Shown: piece after piece, positions 34,968 to 44,554 of the stretch
Numbering within the stretch: the stretch's first letter is position 1
How the letters are laid out: each line of letters starts with the position of its first letter
Assembly (NCBI GenBank): GCA_022651245.1
Contig: JALCQM010000001.1
Coordinates: 99,531 to 163,530 of the forward strand
Origin: Lactobacillus sp.
Lineage (GTDB): Bacteria; Bacillota; Bacilli; Lactobacillales; Lactobacillaceae
DNA: 64,000 bases
Reading direction: 5' to 3'
Translations under genes and position numbers: made by a program
Notes under the pieces: generated by a model
What the model was told of the DNA's origin: nothing
What the model saw: the letters and a program-made list of their open reading frames with translations, nothing else
Databases searched by the model: none

Positions 34968-36659
34968 TTAGTCAAACAGCGGCACCGGCTGCTGGCTCTT
35001 GACGTCGAACAAGCCCTTGTCCGACACCTTCAACGCCGGTGACACCAGCAGCGACAACGTGGAAAATGACATCAGCTCGTTGGTGTTTTCATAGCCGAGT
35101 GCTTGCATCTGCGCGCGTACCTGTTGGATCTGGGCGCCTAATTCGGCGATCGGCGCGTCGCTGACCACCCCGCCGATCGGCAATGGCGCATCGGCGACTA
35201 GCGCCTTGCCAGCGGCCACCACGTAGCCGCCTTGCTCGGCGACCAGGCGGTTTTGGGCGACCACCATATCAGCTAAGTCGGTGCCTAACACCAAAATGTT
35301 GTGGTGATCATGCGCCCAAGTCGCGCCGACGGCTCCGGGCGCATTCAGCGCATTTTTGACCAAGGCGAAGGTCACGTGGCCGCCGTGGCCGTAGCGTTCC
35401 TGCACCACCGCCAGGCTCAAGCCCGCAGCCTGCCACTGCACCTGGTGGTTTTCGACCGCTAACGGCACCTTCTCCAAGGCGGTGAAGGTGCCGGCCTTCG
35501 CGATGGCGATCACGTTAGCGGTGACGGTGCCCCCTTCTTGTGGCACCGTCAGCGCCAAGTCGGCGACCGTCAAGGGCATAGCGGTGACGGTCTGGCGCAA
35601 GGCGTCCGGAAAATGCGTCACCACCGGGGTCGCGGCGTCGACGGTGACGCGCTGGCCCGACTTGTATACGGCATCAATGGCGAAACTCGGCACGTCGTCT
35701 AAGACGATGAAATCCGCCACCCGCCCTGGGGCGATCAAGCCGCGGTCCCACAAGCCCATGCGCCGCGCCGGCGTGTACGTCGCCATGTAGATCGCCAGCT
35801 TTGGGTCCAACCCCAAGTTGATCGCTAGGCGCACGATCGCATCGAGGTGGCCGTGCAACAAGTCATCTGGCATCACGTCATCAGTGACCAAGGCGACGTG
35901 TTCGAATAAAGTCCGCTCTTGCACGGTTTGCACCACGGCTGGCGTGAGTGACTTGCGCTGCAGCTGGATGAACATGCCGTTTTCAACTTTTTCCACCAGC
36001 GATTCTGGGGTCTGTTGGGTGTGGTCGCTGGTGACGCCGCGGTAGATGAACTTGGCTAAGTCCAAACCGGTGTACTTCGGGCAGTGGCCTTCGATCGGTA
36101 AGGTCGGCCGCGCCTGGCGACAAGCCGCGATGATCTGATTGATCAGCGAGTCTGGCTCTTCGGTCAAGCCGTGAAAATTCATCGCCTCCCCCAGCGCGAT
36201 CACCCGCGGGTCTTGCAGCAGCGCCTTGGTTTCGGCCACCCCGATCACGCCGCCGGTGGTTTCCAGCTCCGGCGTGGTCGACGGTACCGACGACGGGATC
36301 GCATAAAAGGTATCGATCAAACTCGGCTGGGCCATGAAGGCTTCAAGACCAGACAAGCCGGCGACATTGGCGATTTCGTGCGCATCGGCGATCACGGTGG
36401 TGGTGCCATATTGTGCGGCGGCTTGGCCGAACGCCGTCGGGGTGGTCATCGAGCTTTCGATGTGCATGTGCGAATCGACCAGCCCGGGAACCAGGTATTT
36501 GCCGGTGAGATCTAGCGTCTGGTGCGCCTGGATCGCGCTGGTGTCTTGCGTCAGCCAGTAGAATTTGCCGTCTTTGACGGTGACATTGATCTGGCGAAAA
36601 TCACGCGTGACGTGATTGAAGACCTGTGCATTGGTGAGTAATAGATCGACTGTGACCAT
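34968..36659 (-). CDS. ade: Adenine deaminase
   Basis: 563 residues, amidohydrolase converting adenine to hypoxanthine and ammonia. Metal site GLVDSHMHIESSM near residue 58, ADAHEIANV, IEGHCP, VTDDV and the C-terminal NTNELMSFSTLSLLVSP region typical of Ade. RBS GAGG before ATG 36659. Followed by nucleoside hydrolase; preceded by the terminator of the Pot-type transporter, so it has its own promoter or relies on read-through. Confidence 0.92.
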   Translation of the reverse strand: MVTVDLLLTNAQVFNHVTRDFRQINVTVKDGKFYWLTQDTSAIQAHQTLDLTGKYLVPGLVDSHMHIESSMTTPTAFGQAAAQYGTTTVIADAHEIANVAGLSGLEAFMAQPSLIDTFYAIPSSVPSTTPELETTGGVIGVAETKALLQDPRVIALGEAMNFHGLTEEPDSLINQIIAACRQARPTLPIEGHCPKYTGLDLAKFIYRGVTSDHTQQTPESLVEKVENGMFIQLQRKSLTPAVVQTVQERTLFEHVALVTDDVMPDDLLHGHLDAIVRLAINLGLDPKLAIYMATYTPARRMGLWDRGLIAPGRVADFIVLDDVPSFAIDAVYKSGQRVTVDAATPVVTHFPDALRQTVTAMPLTVADLALTVPQEGGTVTANVIAIAKAGTFTALEKVPLAVENHQVQWQAAGLSLAVVQERYGHGGHVTFALVKNALNAPGAVGATWAHDHHNILVLGTDLADMVVAQNRLVAEQGGYVVAAGKALVADAPLPIGGVVSDAPIAELGAQIQQVRAQMQALGYENTNELMSFSTLSLLVSPALKVSDKGLFDVKSQQPVPLFD

Positions 36660-36705
36660 GATGCGTGCCTCATTTCTATTGTTCGGATTTTACAACGTTT
36701 AACGG

Positions 36706-36751
36706 CAAAAATAGCCGCCCACCCGTGGCAGGCACGGCGCCAGGCGGCTAT
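36706..36751 (-). terminator. Terminator of the Pot-type transporter operon
   Basis: Minus strand ATAGCCGCC...GGCGGCTAT followed by TTTTT, 11 bp past the binding-protein stop. Confidence 0.8.
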
Positions 36752-36761
36752 CGTTCGGAAA

Positions 36762-37805
36762 TTACTTGTTCATCAACTTATTCCACTGGCTGATCCAGCC
36801 CTTGAGGTGGCTGTTCACATAGCCGAAGTCGATGGTTTTCGCCCGCGCGGCGATGTCACCATAGGTCTTGTTCTTAGCCGCGGCGGCACTCAACTTGACG
36901 CTGGTGTTCACTGGCGCGTTGTTCAGCGAATCGGCGCCGGCCACCTTGGTTTGGGCGGTTTTACCGAGGCGGTAATCGATATACTTGTAGGCCGCCGCCT
37001 GATTCTTGCTCGACTTGACGATCGAGGCGGTGTCGTAGTTGGCGTAGGTGCCGCTAGCTGGCACCAAGTACTGGGCGCTCGGGGCCGCGGCTTGGATCAT
37101 GCTGACGGCGAAGTCGCCGACCACCGCGGCATCGATTTCGCCACTCTTGAACATGTTCGCCAAGTCGGAGCTTTGGGTGTAGGTTTTGACCACGTTCGGC
37201 TTCAAATCCGCCATCGCCTTGAAGGCCGCGGCACCGTTGTCTTTGGTGACCGGGGTGCCCGCGTGGTCCGCCGCGATGTACAGCATCGCCGGGCCGAAAG
37301 TGGTGGTGATATCAGGGATCGCGAGCTTGTTTTTCAGCTTGCTATCCCACAGCTGGTCCCAGCTGGTGAGCTTGCCAACTTTGGCCGGGTTGTAGATGAT
37401 GCCGACCGAGTTGACGGTGTACGGCACGCTGTTGGTGTCTTTGGCCAGCTTTTGCTGCGCGGCGCTGAGGTACTTGAAGTTCTTGAGCTTGCTGGTATCG
37501 AGCTTCGCCCACAACTGCTTCTTATCGCCGGACAAGGCGTTATTTTGCGACAACTCCATCACGTCGACGCCGTTGTTGGGGTTGTGTTCGACTTGCGTGT
37601 AGCGCGCGGCACTGTCGCCGCTTTGGGTCTTGACGGTGACTTTAGACGCTTTGGTGAACGGCTTGGTCACGTCTGACGCCATTTGCTTGGTCGACAACCC
37701 AAAGGTGGAAAGCGTCAGGTGCTGCGCCGCACTGGCTTGGCTGCCACAGCCTGCCAACGCGCCGACGAGTAGCAACCCTGCAATGAATAACCCTGTCTTT
37801 TTCAT
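36762..37805 (-). CDS. PotD-like ABC transporter substrate-binding lipoprotein
   Basis: 347 residues. Lipoprotein signal with lipobox LAGC (Cys20), then a family-1/PotD-like binding domain (VPYTVNSVGIIYNP, SGEIDAAVVGDFAVS, LVPASGTYANYDTASIVKSS). Last gene of the potB-potC-potA-like operon order here (permeases, ATPase, binding protein run 40478 to 36762). A polyamine is the usual ligand, but the neighbouring purine genes leave other ligands possible. Confidence 0.87.
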   Translation of the reverse strand: MKKTGLFIAGLLLVGALAGCGSQASAAQHLTLSTFGLSTKQMASDVTKPFTKASKVTVKTQSGDSAARYTQVEHNPNNGVDVMELSQNNALSGDKKQLWAKLDTSKLKNFKYLSAAQQKLAKDTNSVPYTVNSVGIIYNPAKVGKLTSWDQLWDSKLKNKLAIPDITTTFGPAMLYIAADHAGTPVTKDNGAAAFKAMADLKPNVVKTYTQSSDLANMFKSGEIDAAVVGDFAVSMIQAAAPSAQYLVPASGTYANYDTASIVKSSKNQAAAYKYIDYRLGKTAQTKVAGADSLNNAPVNTSVKLSAAAAKNKTYGDIAARAKTIDFGYVNSHLKGWISQWNKLMNK

Positions 37806-37826
37806 GATCGGTAAGTTCCCCTTTTC

Positions 37827-38858
37827 TTAATCCTGTAATGCCAACAATGCGTCTTGTGGAAAATGAAGCTGGACCGCCGCGCCATCGGCTAGCCGCGACA
37901 AACCGACGTGGTCGACTTTCAGCGTCCCTAGCTTTGTCACGACCACATAGCGGTAGGCGTTGCCCAAGTAGGTGCTGGACTGCACCGTCCCGGCCACGGT
38001 GTTGGCGCCAGGCGCGTCCACCAGCGCGATGCGATCGGGCCGGATCGTCAGCGTCGCCGCCTGCGGAACCGCCGCGGCCACTTGCAACGCCACGCCGTTG
38101 ACGTGATAGGTCAGCCCCGCTTCTGCCGTCACCGGCAAAAAGTTCTCGTAGCCGATGAAGCGGGCCACGAACACCGTTTTGGGCGCGCGGTAAATGGTTT
38201 GCGGCGTGTCGAACTGCTCGATCTTACCTTGGTTCATCACCGCCACGCGATCAGAAATTGCGAAGCACTCCTCTTGGTCATGGGTGACGAACATCGCAGT
38301 CATCTTGAGGCGCTGCTGCAAGCGGCGGATCTCTTCGCGCATCGACACGCGCAGCTTCGCGTCCAGGTTGCTCAGCGGCTCATCGAGCAATAACAGCCGC
38401 GGGTTGACCACCAGCGCCCGGGCCAAGGAGACCCGCTGTTGCTGGCCCCCAGATAAGGCCGCCGGGAAGCGCTTGGCCAAGTCTTGCAAGCCGGTGATCG
38501 TCAGAATTTCGGTCACTTGCTTGGCGATCTCCGCCTTGGCGACTTTGCGCTGCTTCAAGCCGAACGCGACGTTATCAAACACCGTCAAATGTGGGAACAG
38601 CGCGTAACTTTGGAACACCATCCCGAATTGCCGCTTGTGCACCGGCAGCTTTGACACATCGGTACCGTCGACTAAGACCTGCCCGCCGGTTTGTTGCAGC
38701 AATCCTGCGATGATCCGCAGCGTGGTCGTTTTGCCACAGCCGCTGGGGCCCAAGATCGACACCAGTTCGCCGTCTTTGATTTGTAAATTCAAGTCTTTGA
38801 GGATCTGGTGGTGCTTGTCGTAACTCATTTCCAGGTCGCGAATTTCTAATTCCGCCAT
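37827..38858 (-). CDS. PotA-like ABC transporter ATP-binding protein
   Basis: 343 residues. Walker A GPSGCGKTT, Q-loop FQSYALFPHLTV, signature LSGGQQQRVSLARAL, Walker B LLLDEPLSNLD, switch VTHDQEE, then a C-terminal TOBE-type domain (LTIRPDRIALVD). Typical of spermidine/putrescine or iron/thiamine-class importers. Starts 20 bp after the permease stop. Confidence 0.9.
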   Translation of the reverse strand: MAELEIRDLEMSYDKHHQILKDLNLQIKDGELVSILGPSGCGKTTTLRIIAGLLQQTGGQVLVDGTDVSKLPVHKRQFGMVFQSYALFPHLTVFDNVAFGLKQRKVAKAEIAKQVTEILTITGLQDLAKRFPAALSGGQQQRVSLARALVVNPRLLLLDEPLSNLDAKLRVSMREEIRRLQQRLKMTAMFVTHDQEECFAISDRVAVMNQGKIEQFDTPQTIYRAPKTVFVARFIGYENFLPVTAEAGLTYHVNGVALQVAAAVPQAATLTIRPDRIALVDAPGANTVAGTVQSSTYLGNAYRYVVVTKLGTLKVDHVGLSRLADGAAVQLHFPQDALLALQD

Positions 38859-38878
38859 GATTAACTCCTATCTAAGCG

Positions 38879-39670
38879 TTACATCTGGTTGAGCGCCTTC
38901 ATGCCCAATACTTTTTCCACCAGCAACATCATCGCCGCCGTGAACAGCATCAAGAGTACCGAAATCGCCGAAACCGTGGGGTCGTAATTGTTCTGCAAGT
39001 AGTTCAAGATCGCCGTCGGCAACATGCTGAGGTCGGGCCCGTTCAAGAACAGCGAAATCGGAATGTTGTTGAACGAGTTGATGAAGCACAGCATGAACGC
39101 CGCCACCAAGCTGGCGCGGATGTTGGGAATCGTCACGGTGACGAACGCCTTCAGCCGCGAGCTGCCATACACCCACGCCGCCTCTTCGATGTGGGCATCC
39201 AATAACACCATACTGGCAGTCACCAGCCGCACCACATACGGCAGACACAGGAGAAAATGCCCGATCAATAGCGTCGCCAACAGCGGCAGCCGCACCGTGA
39301 TCACCAGGGCTTGGTATAAGGCAAAGCCGATCACGATTTCGGGGATGAACGTCGGGCTCAAGAACAGCGTCTGAAACCACGCTTGATGGTGCACGTGATA
39401 GCGCGTCAAGGCGTACACCAGCGGCACCCCGACCACCAGCGCCAAAACGCTAGCGGCCAACGCCACGACTAGGCTCATCTGGAACCCGGAAACAAAGTCC
39501 GGCTGGGCGAACACGTTGCTGAACCACTGGAACGTGAAGCCATGGATTGGAAAAGCGATGGTCGCATCGGTGCCAAAAGCGGTGATGATCACCATCACCA
39601 ACGGCGCGATCAAGAAGAATAAGACAACGGCGCTGATCGTGAGCAACACCTTGTTATTGGCTTTAAGCAT
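38879..39670 (-). CDS. PotC-like ABC transporter permease
   Basis: 263 residues, about six membrane segments. The EAA loop that contacts the ATPase is EEAAWVYGSSRLKAFVTVTIPNI-like in the second half. It overlaps the preceding permease gene by 8 bases, so the two are coupled. Confidence 0.88.
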   Translation of the reverse strand: MLKANNKVLLTISAVVLFFLIAPLVMVIITAFGTDATIAFPIHGFTFQWFSNVFAQPDFVSGFQMSLVVALAASVLALVVGVPLVYALTRYHVHHQAWFQTLFLSPTFIPEIVIGFALYQALVITVRLPLLATLLIGHFLLCLPYVVRLVTASMVLLDAHIEEAAWVYGSSRLKAFVTVTIPNIRASLVAAFMLCFINSFNNIPISLFLNGPDLSMLPTAILNYLQNNYDPTVSAISVLLMLFTAAMMLLVEKVLGMKALNQM

Positions 39671-40478
39671 GACTAGGCCTCCGATCTAACCAGCGCGTGA
39701 CGAGGCGCATCAAGCCCAACACCACCACGGTCATGATGATCAAGACCACCGCGACGACACTGGCCTGATTCCAATCACCAAGCGTCATCGCCTGTTGATA
39801 GATCAAGGTCGCCATCACCAGGTGGCGATTGCCCCCTAGCAATTGCGGCGTGGTGTACGCCGTCATTGCCCCGGCGAAAACCAAGATGCTACCGGTCAAA
39901 ATCCCGGTCGTCAGCTGCGGCACGATCACCCGGGTAAACGTCGTCCAAGGCGTTGCGCCTAACACGGCGGCGGCTTCTTCGACTTCGAGGTTCAACTCCT
40001 CAACGCTCCCGATCAGGCTGGTCACCATGATCGGCAAGAACAAGTACACCGAGCCGATAACGATCGCGGCGTTGGTATACAGCAGCGTCACCGGCTGTTG
40101 CGTGAGGTGTAATCCCAGCAATACCTTGTTCAACACCCCATCTTTACCTAAGATAATGATCCACGTGAAGTTGCGGACCACCGCATTGGTCAGAATCGGA
40201 AACAAGATCACCACCGACAACACGCTTTTGAAACTCGCCTTTTGCCGCGCGATCCACAAGGCCAATGGCAACCCTAGCCCTAAGGCCAATAGCGTCGTGA
40301 CCACCGCGATCAACAACGTCCGGCCCAAAACAGTACGGTTGTAACCGCTATGTAGGAACTGGCTGTAGCCATTCCCGCCTAGCGTCGGCCAGATGGTTTG
40401 CAGCAACGGGAAAAAGAGGAACAAGCAGATAGCTAAGACTCCTGGCAACAGGAGCATGAAAGCGGAACGATTTCTCAA
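39663..40478 (-). CDS. PotB-like ABC transporter permease
   Basis: About 271 residues with six or so membrane helices and the EAA loop VEEAAAVLGATPWTTFTRVI. The start is taken as TTG 40478 because GGGAG lies about 10 bp upstream and the protein then begins RNRSAFMLLLPG, a normal permease N-terminus; the open frame extends 50 codons further through AT-rich, non-coding-like sequence. First gene of the transporter operon. Confidence 0.82.
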   Translation of the reverse strand: MRNRSAFMLLLPGVLAICLFLFFPLLQTIWPTLGGNGYSQFLHSGYNRTVLGRTLLIAVVTTLLALGLGLPLALWIARQKASFKSVLSVVILFPILTNAVVRNFTWIIILGKDGVLNKVLLGLHLTQQPVTLLYTNAAIVIGSVYLFLPIMVTSLIGSVEELNLEVEEAAAVLGATPWTTFTRVIVPQLTTGILTGSILVFAGAMTAYTTPQLLGGNRHLVMATLIYQQAMTLGDWNQASVVAVVLIIMTVVVLGLMRLVTRWLDRRPSHA

Positions 40479-40601
40479 AATAAGCAACTCCCATTCGTGT
40501 TTAACAGTAACTAATATAACATCATTTTCGGAATATTCAAGTCCAAATTCAAAGTATCGTTCGTGTTTATTTTTTAATTTGGCGATATTAGTTTGGTCAT
40601 A

Positions 40602-40657
40602 CAAAAACACGCCTACCGAAGGCAACAAGCGGGGCTTGTCTGCTTCAGTAGGCGTGT
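40602..40657 (-). terminator. Terminator of the LXG toxin/immunity array
   Basis: Minus strand ACACGCCTAC...GTAGGCGTGT (10 bp, perfect) with an inner ACAAGC/GCTTGT stem, then GTTTTTG. Lies 35 bp past the last immunity gene. Confidence 0.8.
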
Positions 40658-40691
40658 TGGTGGGCGGCGTGCTGGGAGGTGGTGGGCTACC

Positions 40692-41279
40692 TTACTCGTA
40701 GTGCTGGTAGTGCTTGGTCGTGTATTGTGCCTTGGCTGCTTCGATTGAATCGGGGAGTTTGACGGTTGATGGATGCAGAAACGCTTGAGAATCTTCCACA
40801 ATTCGCCAGTGACCTTTGCTTTGACGCAACTGCATAGCTGGATAACCAGCAAGCGAAGCACCATCAATTTCAACTTGGTGGGCCATAAATTCTCGAATCC
40901 TTTCCGCCTGATGATTTCGTCGTGCCTTGGTGCTAAGAAATTTAATTTGTAGCCAATGTGTTGTGGGATTGAGTTGAATTTGATTTTTCTGATGTGAATA
41001 GGTGCCGCTGCTATAAATATAAAGCGGACGCCTTGGTTCGCTATCGTTGTCGGGATTGTAAGACCAGTGCCAAGGCATTACTCTAATGTAATGGTTATCG
41101 TCGACAAGCTTCAAGTAGACGTCGTCCTGACTATAAACCAGTCCCGTATTAATCGCTGAGACGTAAGTAGGCGGCTTCTTTACCTGGTTTCGAGGAGGGT
41201 TGTGTTGAAGAACGCCAAATAATACTCCAAAAATGACCACGACTCCAAAAAAAATGACTGCCCAACGCCATCTAGTCAC
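40692..41279 (-). CDS. Membrane immunity-like protein 1
   Basis: 195 residues. One N-terminal membrane helix (WAVIFFGVVVIFGVLFGVL), then an outside domain with DDVYLKLVDDNHYIR, PDNDSEPRRPLYIY and LHPSTVKLPDSIEAAK. Related to three other proteins in this array but the most divergent. Its GTG start overlaps the end of the broken toxin cassette by 8 bases, the same coupling as in the intact pairs. Immunity function is inferred from this pairing. Confidence 0.7.
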   Translation of the reverse strand: MTRWRWAVIFFGVVVIFGVLFGVLQHNPPRNQVKKPPTYVSAINTGLVYSQDDVYLKLVDDNHYIRVMPWHWSYNPDNDSEPRRPLYIYSSGTYSHQKNQIQLNPTTHWLQIKFLSTKARRNHQAERIREFMAHQVEIDGASLAGYPAMQLRQSKGHWRIVEDSQAFLHPSTVKLPDSIEAAKAQYTTKHYQHYE

Positions 41280-41803
41280 CAGCTAATTCCTCCTTAAATC
41301 GATCCATCGTTCGTCCATTGATCTTACTTTCAGAGCTTCCTTGTTCTGCGTACGGAAATTTGCTTGAATTATATTCTGATGTTTTAAACGCTTCAAATCC
41401 AAAATCATCAATTTTCTTTTTCCGAAATTTCGGGTCTAATTTGTTGACTTTCATATCGTATTTATAATGATCCGAATGCAATGCATTCCACTCACCAGAT
41501 TTGTCACTTCTGTAATCATTATCCGTCGCATAATTAAAGCTTGACCCATTTACGACGCCATTGACGTTGTGATCGGCATCTTTTTCGGGATCGATTTCTG
41601 AGACTAAGTGATTGCCAGAAAGAATGAATTCTGTATGAAAATTTTGAACGATTTTCGCCTTTTTTCGCGTCTGGTGCCGGATATTTGCGGTTATCCAGCT
41701 TCTGATGCAACCTTGCCGACTGGCCCAAATCGTACTCCCCCGTCGACCGCAAATACTCATCGTCTAAGAGATCAAATTCCCGTTTAATTAAGCCACGCAA
41801 AAC
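41272..41803 (-). pseudogene. LXG toxin C-terminal fragment, frameshifted
   Basis: The front (41534-41800 frame) reads YLRSTGEYDLGQSARLHQK and PAPDAKKGE; the rest is in another frame from KIVQNFHTEFILSG to RTMDRFKEELAGD. Compared with the intact toxin, about 8 bases are missing after the AKKG codons (between two GAAAATC-like stretches), which breaks the frame. The LXG and middle domains are absent. It is a degraded toxin cassette paired with the immunity gene at 40692-41279. Confidence 0.8.
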
Positions 41804-41834
41804 GCGGCCTGGTACACCGGATTGACATTAGCCA

Positions 41835-42437
41835 TCATTCAAAGCGCTTGTACTCTTTGGCTATAAATTGACTTTTTGCTGCTTCAATCGTGTTAGGTAG
41901 CTTCACGTTTGATGGATGCAAGTATCCAGGTGGATCTTCAATAATTTGCTAGTGTCCCTTGTGTTGACGTAATCGATATCCACGGAACCCCTTCACCGTA
42001 TAACCACCATCTTTGACTTGAAATGCCATAAATTCCCAGACAGTTTCGGCCTTTTTTTGCTGTCTGTCCTTCTCACTCCGAAAAGTAATCTGCATCCAAT
42101 GCGTGGTTGGGCCGATTTGAACCTGCTCGTCTGAACGTGTATATGTTCCAACACCGTATACATATAATGGCCGATCCGGCTCAGCCTCATTGTCAGGATT
42201 TTCAGACCATTCTGTATACTTTAGTCGGACGTAATGGCTCTCATCAATGAGCTTGAAGTAGTCGTTATCCTGCCGATATACTTGCCCCAATTGAAGCGTC
42301 GCCACATATGGTGCCTTCTTCGGGGGCTGATTATGAGCTGACTGTTTTTGGCCGTCGTGCTCATGAAAGCCAACAACCCTACCAAGAAAAATCACGGCTC
42401 CCAGGACGATGAGTAGCCATAGTTTTCTATTTTTCAC
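41835..42437 (-). pseudogene. Membrane immunity-like gene broken by a nonsense codon
   Basis: Same family as its neighbours (membrane helix LLIVLGAVIFLGRVVGF, then YRQDNDYFKLIDESHYVR). The codon after QHKGH is TAG (41949-41951), where paralogues have TGG; the frame then continues QIIEDPPGYLHPSNVKLP to a normal end at 41835. One base change therefore removes the last 38 residues. GTG 42437 has AGGAG upstream. It has no partner toxin fragment directly before it. Confidence 0.8.
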
Positions 42438-42496
42438 ACGAGAGCTCCTCATAGATTACTTGATCAGCAATACCTGCACTTATTTTGTAATAACGC

Positions 42497-43096
42497 TCAC
42501 TCATAACGCTCGTATTTCTTGGTTATAAATTGATTTTTTGCTGCTTCAATCGTGTTGGGTAACTTCACGTTTGATGGATGCAAGTATCCTGGAGGGTCTT
42601 CAACAATCTGCCAATGGCCTTTCTGAATGCGTAATTGCGTCTCAGGAAAGCCTTTCACAATAATGACGTTATCTTCGAAACGATATTCCATAAATTCCTG
42701 AATTTTATCAGCACTTCTTTGTTTCACGGCCTTTCTGTTGTGAAACTTTAATTGTAACCAATGCGGAGTGGGGCCGAGTTGAATCAGATTTTTTGTGCGC
42801 GTGTATACGCCACTTCCATAAACGTACGAGGGCCGGTTCGGCTCAGCTTCATTGTCTGGGTTTTCAGACCACTCTGTATGCATTAAACGAATATAGTGAC
42901 TCTCATCGATAAGTTTCAAGTAATCATCATCTTGCCGATATACCTTTCCAACTTGAAACGTCACGACATAAGGTTCCTTTTCTGGGATCTGTTTATGGGC
43001 TGATTGTTTTTGACCGCCAAGCTGCTGGATGCCGGCAATCACAGCAAGGACGATCATGACTCCCAAGACGATGAGCAGCCATTGTTTTCTAGTCAC
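42497..43096 (-). CDS. Membrane immunity-like protein 2
   Basis: 199 residues. N-terminal helix WLLIVLGVMIVLAVIAGI, then outside domain YRQDDDYLKLIDESHYIR, PDNEAEPNRPSYVYG and LHPSNVKLPNTIEAAK. GTG start with AGGAGG upstream, overlapping the stop of the preceding toxin cassette by 8 bases. The single helix with most of the protein outside suggests the cognate toxin acts at or beyond the membrane. Confidence 0.72.
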   Translation of the reverse strand: MTRKQWLLIVLGVMIVLAVIAGIQQLGGQKQSAHKQIPEKEPYVVTFQVGKVYRQDDDYLKLIDESHYIRLMHTEWSENPDNEAEPNRPSYVYGSGVYTRTKNLIQLGPTPHWLQLKFHNRKAVKQRSADKIQEFMEYRFEDNVIIVKGFPETQLRIQKGHWQIVEDPPGYLHPSNVKLPNTIEAAKNQFITKKYERYE

Positions 43097-44441
43097 TAGC
43101 TAAGTCCTCCTTAAACTTTTTCATCGTCTGTTTATTGATTTCCTTCGCAGATAGTCCTCCTTCAGCAAATGTAGATTGAGAAGAATTATAGGCAGCGGTT
43201 TTAGGAGCCTTGTACTGGGAAAGATCGATTGTGTTCTTCCGAAAAAATGGATCTAAGTCGTCGACTGCCATATCATACTTATAATGATCCGAATGCAATG
43301 CATTCCACTCGTCTGATTCACCACCTTGATAATCATTGTCCTTTGCGTAATTGAAACTCGATCCGTTTACGATACCATTAGTGTTCTGTTTGGATTCCTT
43401 TTCAGGATCAATTTCTGAAATCATGTGATTCCCAGAAAGAATGAATTCTGTATGGAAGTTCTGAACGATTTTCAGATTTTGGCCCTTCTTAGCATTTGGT
43501 GCAGGGTGATGTTTCGTATCATTCTTCTGATGCAGCCTTGCCGATTCCTTCAAACTATATTTCTTCGTCGACTGCAAATACTTGATCAGCGCCTCGCGGT
43601 CGTTGGCCGCGCCATGCTCTTCCCCATAGTTCCGCACATATTGCATCTGTTGCGCCGAAATCACATAGCGGTACTGGTTGACCTCCTTGGCAAGCGGCTG
43701 GTTGAGCACCGCCCCTTGCAGCCCGGATGGGAGTGCTGTGATCACTGTTTGGGAAAGGTCATTCCAAAAATCGCTAGTAGGTGAAATGTCGCCGAAGTGG
43801 CTCATCAACATTTTCGTCTGGGCGATGCTGCCGTCGAGTTCGCCGTAACCCTTGTCACCAGGCTTCAGCTTCGGGGTCAGGTGCTTGGCGTCCATGTGGG
43901 CGGTCCGCATCAAGACTTGTAGCTTGTTGATCGCCTCAGCAGCTTTCTCATTGCCGTCGTACTGATCCAGGTCGTCAGCCTTCCACATCGCCTTGAACAG
44001 CCCTGAGCCAACCTTATCGGCACCAGCGGTTTCTTCCTTCACATAGTCGGCGACGGTTTGTTTGGCCCCAAGTGGCTTGCGTGCGGCGTTAATATAGGCG
44101 CCGAATGCAGCGATACTGTTGTCATTCCAACCCCGAGCCTGCAGCTCACTGGCGCGTTTGTAAACCGCCTTTTTATACGCGCGGTATTGACTTGCAGTCA
44201 TTCCTTTTGGGCGCTCAAGTGGGCCAACGAGTTGCTTAATCTCGTTGTCTTTCAACGTGGCCAACCATTCGCGGTCAGTGCCTTTAGCTGGCGTGAACGT
44301 GCCGTTGGCGTTCACCTTGCCTTTGGTGATGTAGTTGACGCCTTGGGCAATAGCATTGACCGCCTCATCCCAAGTGCTATAGAGGTTTTGCGTGTCTTGA
44401 TCAAATTCCCGCAACTTAGTGAGCTGCTCATTCAGTCTCAT
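43089..44441 (-). CDS. LXG toxin cassette lacking the N-terminal LXG domain
   Basis: About 450 codons nearly parallel to residues 140-592 of the intact toxin (LTKLREFDQDTQNLYSTWDE onwards), ending in a variant C-terminal domain KIVQNFHTEFILSGNHMISE ... KKFKEDLASD. Upstream, the homologous frame continues only to a TGA near 44475, so the LXG domain needed for export is absent and no ribosome site precedes the first ATG. Probably a silent cassette that could recombine into the full gene, or a relic. Paired with the immunity gene at 42497. Confidence 0.7.
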   Translation of the reverse strand: MRLNEQLTKLREFDQDTQNLYSTWDEAVNAIAQGVNYITKGKVNANGTFTPAKGTDREWLATLKDNEIKQLVGPLERPKGMTASQYRAYKKAVYKRASELQARGWNDNSIAAFGAYINAARKPLGAKQTVADYVKEETAGADKVGSGLFKAMWKADDLDQYDGNEKAAEAINKLQVLMRTAHMDAKHLTPKLKPGDKGYGELDGSIAQTKMLMSHFGDISPTSDFWNDLSQTVITALPSGLQGAVLNQPLAKEVNQYRYVISAQQMQYVRNYGEEHGAANDREALIKYLQSTKKYSLKESARLHQKNDTKHHPAPNAKKGQNLKIVQNFHTEFILSGNHMISEIDPEKESKQNTNGIVNGSSFNYAKDNDYQGGESDEWNALHSDHYKYDMAVDDLDPFFRKNTIDLSQYKAPKTAAYNSSQSTFAEGGLSAKEINKQTMKKFKEDLASD

Positions 44442-44554
44442 CAGTGAAGCTTCATTTTGCTTATGCTTGTCTAAGAGAAATCAAGTCTCCTTTAGAAGCC
44501 AATCAATTATGCAAACGGAAACACGGCCTGAGACACCCCGATTGCGTTCAGTTA

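Noticed and set aside
36807..37676. 289-codon plus-strand frame opposite the Pot-type binding protein
   Set aside because: The lipoprotein on the other strand has a signal peptide, lipobox and family motifs; the plus frame is an antisense shadow.
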